Positions 25,708-32,726 of a DNA stretch of 36,620 bases are shown here, one piece after another. A model generated the notes under the pieces. That model did no database searches and was not told where the DNA came from. It saw only the letters and a list, made by a program, of their open reading frames with translations. This DNA is from a virus: positions 1 through 36,620 of the IMG/VR virus record IMGVR_UViG_3300035698_010570; one strand, 5' to 3'. The position numbers and the translations under genes were made by a program. Positions within the stretch are counted from its first letter, which is position 1, and each line of letters opens with the position of its first letter.

Positions 25708-27342
25708 ATGAATAAAACAGATAGATATTATTGGCTTAACGAAGAGTCAAGAAAATTTCTTTCTCGTGGATACTTAAGAGAAGGGGTATCTCCAGAGCAA
25801 AGAATTAAAGACATAGCAAATCACGCAGAAAGAATACTAGGAGTAAAAGGCTGAGCTGAAAAATTTGAAAACTATATGGCTTTAGGTTATTATAGTTTGT
25901 CAACTCCTGTATGGTGTAATTTTGGATATGAAAAAACTTTACCTATAAGTTGTTACGGATCTGACATTGATGATACGATGGATAGTATTCTAAATGGAGC
26001 AAGAGAAATAGGTATGATGTCTAAATACGGTGGTGGAACATCCATGTACTTAGGTAACATTAGAAAACGCGGTTCGTCAATCTCAGGTGGTGGGAATGCG
26101 GATGGACCTGTTCACTATGCAAAAATCTATGATACAATTATAGATAAATGTAAACAAGGTGAATCAAGAAGAGGAGCTTGTGCTTTATACCTACCAGTAG
26201 AGCATGAAGACATAATGGAGTTCCTTAGAATTGGTGACGAAGGAAATCCAATTCAGAATCTTCAATTTGGAGTCACGGTCACGGATGCGTGGATGAATTC
26301 TATGAAAGAAAGTGATACTGATAAAAGAAAAATATGGGCTAAAATTATACAGAAACGTAAAGATTTTGGTTTTCCATATATTATGTTTAAAGACAATTCC
26401 AATAACAATAGTCCATACAAAGAATTAGGACTAGATATTAAAGCTAGTAATCTTTGTTCGGAAATACAGCTACCACAGGACAGTTACAACAGTTTTGTTT
26501 GTTGTTTAGGTAGTATCAATTTACTTCATTGGAAAGAAATTGAGAAGACTGATGCTGTAGAAACTTATATTCAATTCCTTAATGCAGTAATAGATGACTT
26601 TATCATAAAATCTGAGCACCTTCCTGGTATGAAGAGAGCTTGGAGATTTGCTAAAAACCATAGAGCCATCGGGCTTGGCGTACTAGGTTGGCATTCATTT
26701 CTGCAAAGTGAATTATTAGAAGTTGATAGTATAAAGGCTAAATATTGGAATAATGTAATATTTAAAGAAATAAATGAAAGATCACAAAAAGCAAGTAAAT
26801 GGTGTCATGATTTTTTAGGAAAAAAATCTATACGAGAAGGATATGCTAATACAACGGTAATGGCAATTGCACCAACTAAAAGCTCATCATATATATTAGG
26901 ACAGGTTAGTATGGGTATTGAACCAATAAAATCTAATTATTTTATAAAAGATTTAGCTAAAGCTAAAACTGTATACAAGAACGAAATGTTGAGAGCGCAA
27001 CTCCAACAGTACAATCTTGATACACCAGAAACATGGAATAGTATTCTTGATAATGATGGTAGTGTTCAACATTTAGATTTTCCTACAAAGGAAGTATTTA
27101 AATCGTTTATTGAAATTTCACCAAGAGAACTTGTGTTACAAGCAGCACAAAGACAAAAATATATTGATCAATCACAATCATTAAATTTAATGATACACCC
27201 TTCAGTACCAGCAAAAGAGATAAATAAACTCTATATGTATGCTTGGGAATCAGGAGTAAAGACCTTGTATTATCAATTTAGTCAAAGCGCAGCACAAAGT
27301 TTTGCAAGAGAAATAAATGACTGTGATTCATGTCATAGTTAA
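25708..27342 (+). CDS. nrdA: Ribonucleotide reductase class I large subunit (R1); TGA at codon 49
   Basis: 544 residues, reducing ribonucleotides with R2. No ATP-cone domain at the N-terminus, so the usual overall activity control is absent. Active-site residues: C82 (ISCYGS), N248, C250 and E252 (SNLCSEI), C265/C266, and PTKSSSYILGQ in the barrel. The C-terminal CDSC (539-542) is the redox pair that re-reduces the enzyme. Trp49 is TGA (25852) in GVKGWAE; eleven or so other Trp are TGG. Short for R1 (usually 700 or more). A 53-base gap after nrdB has a 7-base inverted repeat ATTAATG/CATTAAT. Confidence 0.95.
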
Positions 27343-27361
27343 TAAATTAAATTAGCTTAAA

Positions 27362-27379
27362 GGCTGGGTGGGATGGTGG
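27362..27379 (+). repeat. G-rich tract
   Basis: GGCTGGGTGGGATGGTGG, 12 G out of 18 in a genome of very low GC, 10 bases before the small gene at 27390. Five closely spaced runs of two or three G make a two-layer quadruplex plausible on the + strand (DNA or RNA). Confidence 0.5.
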
Positions 27380-27389
27380 TAATTAGATT

Positions 27390-27563
27390 ATGGAAAAAAA
27401 GGAAATAGTTGAAAAACTAAAACAACACAATTTATTATGGATAGATTTTTACAAATGGGTAACGAATCAAAAATCAGAATCAGAAAAAGTTTTGTATTAT
27501 ATTCACGATGTAGATCAATTTATAGCTTTAAAAACAGTAGGCTTAAACAGTTACTGAAATTAA
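27390..27563 (+). CDS. Small hypothetical protein; possible TGA near its end
   Basis: 57 residues, MEKKEIVEKLKQHNLLW, helical, ending SYW-N with W as TGA (27555) one residue before TAA. If TGA were a stop here the protein would lose only two residues, so this one codon cannot be decided from sequence; TGA as Trp is assumed by analogy with the other genes. Two other Trp are TGG. Confidence 0.55.
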
Positions 27564-27599
27564 TTATAAATTTTCATATTAAAATTAATAAGCATAAAC

Positions 27600-28787
27600 A
27601 TGGATAAAAGAGATAAAATCCAAAAAGAAGCTTTAATAAAATGAATTGTTAATAAAAAAGGAACTGTTTGTCTTGCAACATCATTAGGTAAAATGTTTGT
27701 ATTTTTACATGCATTACATACGATGAATGTTAATGATGATATTCATTTGTTTTTAGCAGAAACAACAGCAAGAAAAATAGATTTACTAAATTCTATTAAA
27801 GCTTTTGATGAAAAATTTAATAAAGAAACAATGAATACTTATAATCTTAAGTTTTATTGTTATCAAACAGTTTACAAATGAAGAAATAAATCATTTGGAT
27901 TAGTAGGTTGTGACGAAATTCACATGCAACTTACTTCTTCTTATGTGCAGTTTCATAAATTTAACAAAGCAAAAGCAGTTTTAGGTTTATCTGCTACTAT
28001 TGATAGAACAGTTGAATACGAAGATGGAGGTATAATTGTTACTAAAGGTCAATATTTAGATAAATATGCACCTGTATGTTACACGTATAGCTTAGATAAA
28101 GCTCGTATAAACGATATTAATAGAGAAGTGGACATACATATCATTTACAATGAATTAGACATTGTAAAGAAGTCTGTTAAGAGCGGTAATAAAGCTAAAC
28201 CTTTTTATCAAACAGAAGAAGAATCTTACAAATACTGAAATAAAAAATTAGGACAAAGCATGTTTGCTGGTCCTGAAAAAAAAGATTTATTTGCTAGATT
28301 AGCTATTGGAGGTAGAAGTAGATTACTATATAATTTACCTAGTAAAACTGTATTAATTAATAAATTATTACCTCATCTTAATAATGTATTAATTTTTGGT
28401 AATTCTATTGATAGTTTATTAACTGTTACTAATAATGTTATTTCTTCACGTAATAATGAAAAGAAAAATAACTTTATTAGAAATCAGTTTGAAACAGGTA
28501 AGGAAAATGTAATTGCTAGTTTTAAAATGCTAGAACAAGGTGCTACTATTCAAGGTATGGAAAACCTTATTATGATGTCTTATTATAGTAAATCATTAGG
28601 TGCTGTACAAAAAATGGGTAGACATAGACGTATAGGTGACACTAAAGGTAAAGCTTTTATAATAGTTACAAAAAACACACAAGAAGAAAAATGGTTAGCT
28701 AAATTTATAGGAAATTTTAAATCTTATAATATTATTAATCATGAAAATGTAAATGAATGCATAAAATACTTAAAAAATGAAAATTAA
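27600..28787 (+). CDS. SF2 helicase; three in-frame TGA
   Basis: 395 residues with TGA as Trp at codons 15, 94 and 213 (27642, 27879, 28236). Helicase motifs: ATSLGKM (26-32, motif I), CDEIHM (104-109, motif II), LGLSATI (about 131-137, motif III), and QKMGRHRRIGDTKG (motif VI with arginine fingers). Motif I ends in GKM instead of GKT or GKS, which usually weakens ATP binding. As separate frames it would look like three fragments, so readthrough restores one plausible helicase. Probably unwinds replication or recombination intermediates. Its end overlaps the next gene by 11 bases. Confidence 0.85.
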
Positions 28788-29067
28788 AGATTTAATAAAA
28801 AAATACCCTAATGCAGAATTATTTTTAACTGGCTTTTTGCAAGTTATACTAGTATGTTTAAATACATATCAAATAGCAGCATTTGTTAAAAAACAAGATT
28901 TTATAATTCTAATAGGAATATTTATTATAGGATTTTTAATATCTTTATTATGGTCTTTTAATGTAAAAAAAGTGGCATTCGGAAGTTTGCTAAACAGAAT
29001 TTGGTATGCTAGTGGTGCTGCATGTGGTAGTGTTATTGGTGTTATCATAGGTTATATATTATATTAA
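28777..29067 (+). CDS. Small membrane protein, three predicted helices
   Basis: 96 residues. Hydrophobic segments at about 14-34, 42-60 and 76-95 with the charged loop SFNVKKVAFGSLLNR between the second and third. The last helix is Gly-rich (GSVIGVIIGY). Similar small membrane proteins occur in phages of Bacteroidota, as I recall, without assigned function. Overlaps the helicase end and shares its last base with the next start. Confidence 0.75.
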   Translation: MKIKDLIKKYPNAELFLTGFLQVILVCLNTYQIAAFVKKQDFIILIGIFIIGFLISLLWSFNVKKVAFGSLLNRIWYASGAACGSVIGVIIGYILY

Positions 29068-29384
29068 TGATAAAAGGAACACAAATTAAATTAATAAGAG
29101 AACTTGATGCTAAAACATTAAGTATTATGAGCTCTAAAGGTAAAGATTATGCAGATGAAGATGTATTATCTAACTTTAAACAAGTATCATCAGTAGTTAA
29201 TACGTTAAATATTAATGTTGGTACTCCAGAAGGATATGCAATGTTAATGATTATACTTAAATTATCAAGAATTAACAATCTTAAAAAAGATAACAAAGAT
29301 CCAACTAACGAAAGTTTACTTGATTCATATGAAGATATGATAAATTATGCTAAATTAGCTTATCTTTGTGAATACGAAAATTAA
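29067..29384 (+). CDS. Small helical protein, DUF1599-like
   Basis: 105 residues. KGKDYADEDVLSNFKQ, LKLSRINNL and ESLLDSYEDMINYAKLAYL form the pattern of small all-helical phage proteins related to nucleotide-modification-associated domains (DUF1599-type), with acidic residues that could bind metal. The match is by remembered motifs, so the name is tentative. Last gene before the terminator at 29392. Confidence 0.6.
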   Translation: MIKGTQIKLIRELDAKTLSIMSSKGKDYADEDVLSNFKQVSSVVNTLNINVGTPEGYAMLMIILKLSRINNLKKDNKDPTNESLLDSYEDMINYAKLAYLCEYEN

Positions 29385-29391
29385 ACAAAAC

Positions 29392-29417
29392 AACCCATCT
29401 AGAAATAGGTGGGTTTT
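29392..29417 (+). terminator. Intrinsic terminator
   Basis: 10-bp stem AACCCATCTA/TAGGTGGGTT (one G-U) with GAAA loop, then a short T run. Separates the helicase unit from the lipoprotein gene. Confidence 0.85.
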
Positions 29418-29428
29418 AAAAACAAACT

Positions 29429-29755
29429 ATGAAAAAATTTATAATAATCTTAATTTTAGGATTAACACTATCATCATGTAATGATTCAACAGCACCATTT
29501 ACATCAGGTCATTTTAATGAACAACAAAGAAAAAATGTTGCAGAAAGAATTAATCAAATAGAAACTATAGGTGATACAATTATTGCTTATGAAGAAGGTA
29601 ATACTTTGTATTATAAAACAAAAAAAAATCAATATTATAATGCTCAAATAACTTCAGGCACAGATTTAGTTACTATTAATTTTTTTGTGTATTTAATAAC
29701 TGGTGTAATATGTATTTTTATTGGTATAATTTTTGGAATGGCATGTCAAGTGTAA
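29429..29755 (+). CDS. Putative lipoprotein with C-terminal membrane helix
   Basis: 108 residues. MKKFIIILILGLTLSSC is a lipoprotein signal peptide with lipobox LSSC, so C17 would be lipidated. The mature part is a polar domain (18-80) followed by a hydrophobic segment (about 85-105) that can cross a membrane. A protein held by both lipid and helix is unusual; phage lipoproteins often block entry of other phages, which would fit but is inference. First gene after a terminator, so it has its own transcript start nearby. Confidence 0.7.
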   Translation: MKKFIIILILGLTLSSCNDSTAPFTSGHFNEQQRKNVAERINQIETIGDTIIAYEEGNTLYYKTKKNQYYNAQITSGTDLVTINFFVYLITGVICIFIGIIFGMACQV

Positions 29756-30240
29756 TAAGATATATATCTGATCCACATTTTGGTCATAAAAGTATGGCTA
29801 CAATGAGAGGTTTTCATGATGAATTTTATCATGATGAGCATATAATAGAAGAGTGGAATAAAACAGTAAGAAAACATGATACAACATGGATACTTGGTGA
29901 CATAACAATGGAAAAAGCTAATTATGAAATATTAAATAGGTTAAATGGAATAAAACGTATTGTATTAGGTAATCATGATATGGGAAATCATGTGAAATCA
30001 ACTCTTGTAAATTATGTAAACTCTATTCACGGCATGGTTAAATTACGTCATAAAAAATATGGCAACATATGGCTTACTCATTGCCCTGTACACCCACAGG
30101 AACTTGAACATAGAATTAATTATAACATTCATGGTCATGTTCATAAAAATACTTTAAAAGATAAAAGATATATTAATGTATGTGCTGAAAACATAAATTA
30201 CATACCTAAAACAATAGAAGAATTATGGAAAAATTTATAA
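29743..30240 (+). CDS. Calcineurin-like metallophosphoesterase
   Basis: 165 residues from ATG 29743 (MSSVIRYISDPHFGHK), chosen because the metal motif begins right there. Motifs: SDPHFGH, ILGDITM, LGNHDM, THCPVHP and IHGHVH, the complete two-metal set. It hydrolyses phosphate esters; such proteins in phages may act on nucleotides, RNA ends or DNA. Overlaps the lipoprotein end by 13 bases and the next gene by 16. Confidence 0.9.
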   Translation: MSSVIRYISDPHFGHKSMATMRGFHDEFYHDEHIIEEWNKTVRKHDTTWILGDITMEKANYEILNRLNGIKRIVLGNHDMGNHVKSTLVNYVNSIHGMVKLRHKKYGNIWLTHCPVHPQELEHRINYNIHGHVHKNTLKDKRYINVCAENINYIPKTIEELWKNL

Positions 30241-30767
30241 AATGGTTAATTAGAATTTTTGCAAAAGATTGCATTTTAATTAAAAAATCTTCACATGAAA
30301 AAGATTGTCAAAAAATAGAAATACTTAGTATGAAACTAAATAAATTAACTTCCAATAGAGGAGATTCTATTTATAAAGAAATAGAAACTAGAGGTGGTGT
30401 AATTAGAATAATTAAATCACCTACTAAAAATTGTCAATGGGGAAGTATATTTAATAGTCAAATCTTATTAAATTGTGATGACATTTTTGTTAGTAAATTT
30501 CTTGATACTTGTTGTTCTTATTTAAGTAAAAAAATGATATTAGTAGATATTAATTCTAGATATTATGACAGAATAGTAGAATTATTTAGCAAAAATTATA
30601 TTGTTAACTTTAAACTTAAATATAAAAACAGTAATGCTTCAGACATGACTTTAATAATGTTTTCTATGAATATGAAATCTCTAAATAAATTTTCAGTAAA
30701 TGATGATAATGCTCCTCTTATTAATAGAGTAATGTTTGGTAGTTTTGATAGAGATTATAATTTATAA
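30225..30767 (+). CDS. Paralogous phage protein of the 'NC' family
   Basis: 180 residues. KSPTKNCQWGSIFN, MILVDINSRYYDRIVELFSKN and ASDMTLIMFSMN parallel the order in the products at 4695 and 32045 (NC, DIN or HVN, then a final beta strand). The N-terminal 15 residues are hydrophobic and basic (FIKWLIRIFAKD), perhaps an amphipathic helix. Function unknown. No TGA. Confidence 0.75.
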   Translation: MEKFIKWLIRIFAKDCILIKKSSHEKDCQKIEILSMKLNKLTSNRGDSIYKEIETRGGVIRIIKSPTKNCQWGSIFNSQILLNCDDIFVSKFLDTCCSYLSKKMILVDINSRYYDRIVELFSKNYIVNFKLKYKNSNASDMTLIMFSMNMKSLNKFSVNDDNAPLINRVMFGSFDRDYNL

Positions 30768-30809
30768 TTTTTAATAGTTTTTAAATATTAATAATAAAAA
30801 AATAAAATA

Positions 30810-31784
30810 ATGAAAAGATATAAATTAAAACAATGGTATCCAGGTTGTGGAAAGCTTGAAATAGGTTCAATAATAAGTAATAAAAGAGATAATTTAGTTT
30901 ACTTTCCAGAAGGTTTTTTTTATCTTTTGTATTTTGGTAAATCATCTATTGAAAATAATCCATTATATTGGGAATTAATAAATTCTGAAATTAAACAAGA
31001 AAAAATAAAAAGTTATGAGATAATATGCGTTAAACATAAAGAAAATAAATTTTTTTATACAAAAGTAATTGATTTAAGAACTTTACATTTATATGATATA
31101 CAATCAATTAAAAGGTTATCTGATGGTGAAATATTTACTGTTGGAGATGACATTAAAGGTCATATAGCTAATGGAAAAATAGAAAAATTTAAAACAAACA
31201 ATAATTTAGATATTATAATATTTTTTGATTACTATACACAAGGGTTAAGTAATATTTCTCATATTAAAAAATCATTGTTTAAAACTGAAGATGGAGTTGA
31301 TATATATAAAGATGATAAATGTTGTTGGATTAATAAAGGTATAGTTACATCTATGTTTAAATGGAAAGGTGATTTAAATAATGTTAAATATTTTTCAACT
31401 AAAAAAGCTGCTTTTAAATATATTGAAGATAATAAACCTAAATTATTGTTTACTACAGAAGACAGTTTTAAAATTTATTCAAATTCTAATGATTTAACTT
31501 TATATGGTGTAGCTCCACAATCTAATGGTGCTGATTGTATAATTGCTAAAACATATCAAGTAAGTTATGAAACTCAACTACCTAAAAATAGATTATGGTT
31601 TTATGACACAGGTAAAGCAGAAGAATATCTTTTGTATAATAAACCTGTACTTTCATTAATGGATATTGCTAAAGTTTATATTACAGCAAATCCTAATTAT
31701 GGAAAACGATCAACAAGCACAGATACTCAATATAAAAAACTTATAAAAATAATTAAAGAAAAAATTTACAATGATAAAAATTAG
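30810..31784 (+). CDS. Phage protein with repeated TEDG modules
   Basis: 324 residues. N-terminal segment MKRYKLKQWYPGCGKLEIGS with PEGFFYLLYFG resembles a small beta domain common in Bacteroidota phage proteins. Two related modules follow: LFKTEDGVDIYKDDK (about 155-170) and LFTTEDSFKIYSNSN (about 211-226). The C-terminal two thirds align with the gene cut by the left window edge. One of the TAG-ended genes. It overlaps the next gene by 14 bases. Function unknown. Confidence 0.8.
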   Translation: MKRYKLKQWYPGCGKLEIGSIISNKRDNLVYFPEGFFYLLYFGKSSIENNPLYWELINSEIKQEKIKSYEIICVKHKENKFFYTKVIDLRTLHLYDIQSIKRLSDGEIFTVGDDIKGHIANGKIEKFKTNNNLDIIIFFDYYTQGLSNISHIKKSLFKTEDGVDIYKDDKCCWINKGIVTSMFKWKGDLNNVKYFSTKKAAFKYIEDNKPKLLFTTEDSFKIYSNSNDLTLYGVAPQSNGADCIIAKTYQVSYETQLPKNRLWFYDTGKAEEYLLYNKPVLSLMDIAKVYITANPNYGKRSTSTDTQYKKLIKIIKEKIYNDKN

Positions 31785-32043
31785 TAAAGTACTTAGAGAT
31801 TTATTAATTAAAAAAAATAAACCTAAGTTTAATCATACTAAAGCTGCTGAAGAACTTTCTGAACTTAATACAGTTCTTTTACAACGTGTTAATAAAGGCA
31901 ATGGAGTAAGTGATGATAAAATTTATGAAGAACTTGCTCATGTTTTAATACGATGTAATTTACTTGTAAAAATATACGGTAAACACAATATTCAAAAAGA
32001 AATTAATAAAAAAGAAAAAGAATTATTTAAAAAATATTCATAA
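31771..32043 (+). CDS. MazG-like protein, second type
   Basis: 90 residues. KAAEELSELNTVLLQR (about 25-40) and YEELAHVLIRCNLLVKIYG supply the two acidic helices of a MazG-like fold (EExxE and ExxH). It differs from the mazG at 24173 in plan and lacks the C-terminal extension. It probably hydrolyses nucleotides or related compounds. Starts inside the TEDG gene; ends one base before the next ATG. Confidence 0.75.
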   Translation: MIKISKVLRDLLIKKNKPKFNHTKAAEELSELNTVLLQRVNKGNGVSDDKIYEELAHVLIRCNLLVKIYGKHNIQKEINKKEKELFKKYS

Positions 32044-32044
32044 T

Positions 32045-32668
32045 ATGAAAAATATAAATCAAATAATGCAAAATGATGATCATAATTTTAAAATTGGATT
32101 ATTTTTAACACTGTTTTTATTTTTAACAATGCTTATAACAATACCTTTTTTAACAATATTATTTATTTTTTTATTAATTTTTATAATAACATTATATAAC
32201 ATAACAGATAAAGAACATTATCAAACTCTTATAAATGAAGACATAATACCTGAATGGTATTTAGTTTATAAAAGAAAAAAAGTTCTTGATAATTTTAAAA
32301 AATACCAAATTAAAACACCTGTTGTAAAAGTTTCATCACTTAATAATTGTCAAATTAAAACATATCATAATAGATCAGGTAAACTTAATGTAATATCAAA
32401 TCCTTTTGATAATTGCCAAAATGTTTCTATAAGTAATTTTCAATCTTTATTAAATTCTTATTCTAAAAAAAATGAAATTAATAAAATATTAGAAGACATA
32501 AAATTATATTATAATAAAAATATAATTGTTGTAGACATAAATAGTTATAAAGATTGTGATTTTGAAATATTTAAAAAAGAATTTAATTTAAAAAATGTTA
32601 AAAAAATGCCATACGTTAGTACAAACGGTAGTGATATGATATTAATAAAATTTGAATTCTATATATAA
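32045..32668 (+). CDS. Membrane-anchored 'NC' family protein
   Basis: 207 residues. Two hydrophobic stretches between about 18 and 56 form a membrane hairpin. The rest faces one side and carries NPFDNCQNVSISN, IIVVDINSY and GSDMILIKFEF, as in the products at 30225 and 4695. It is the only member of the family with a membrane anchor. Last + strand gene; its end faces the bidirectional terminator. Confidence 0.78.
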   Translation: MKNINQIMQNDDHNFKIGLFLTLFLFLTMLITIPFLTILFIFLLIFIITLYNITDKEHYQTLINEDIIPEWYLVYKRKKVLDNFKKYQIKTPVVKVSSLNNCQIKTYHNRSGKLNVISNPFDNCQNVSISNFQSLLNSYSKKNEINKILEDIKLYYNKNIIVVDINSYKDCDFEIFKKEFNLKNVKKMPYVSTNGSDMILIKFEFYI

Positions 32669-32669
32669 T

Positions 32670-32709
32670 AAAAAAACCTTTACTGCATTTAAGCGATAAA
32701 GGTTTTTTT
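32670..32709. terminator. Bidirectional intrinsic terminator between convergent genes
   Basis: AAAAAACCTTTA (32671-32682) pairs with TAAAGGTTTTTT (32697-32708), with an A run on the left and a T run on the right, so it can stop transcription from both sides. It lies between the + strand gene ending at 32668 and the minus-strand gene ending at 32727. Confidence 0.85.
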
Positions 32710-32726
32710 TAGACTTTTTAATATGG

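Noticed and set aside
27693-28787. Three separate small genes in place of one helicase
   Set aside because: They lie in one frame separated only by TGA, and the helicase motifs I, II/III and VI are spread over the pieces in the right order.
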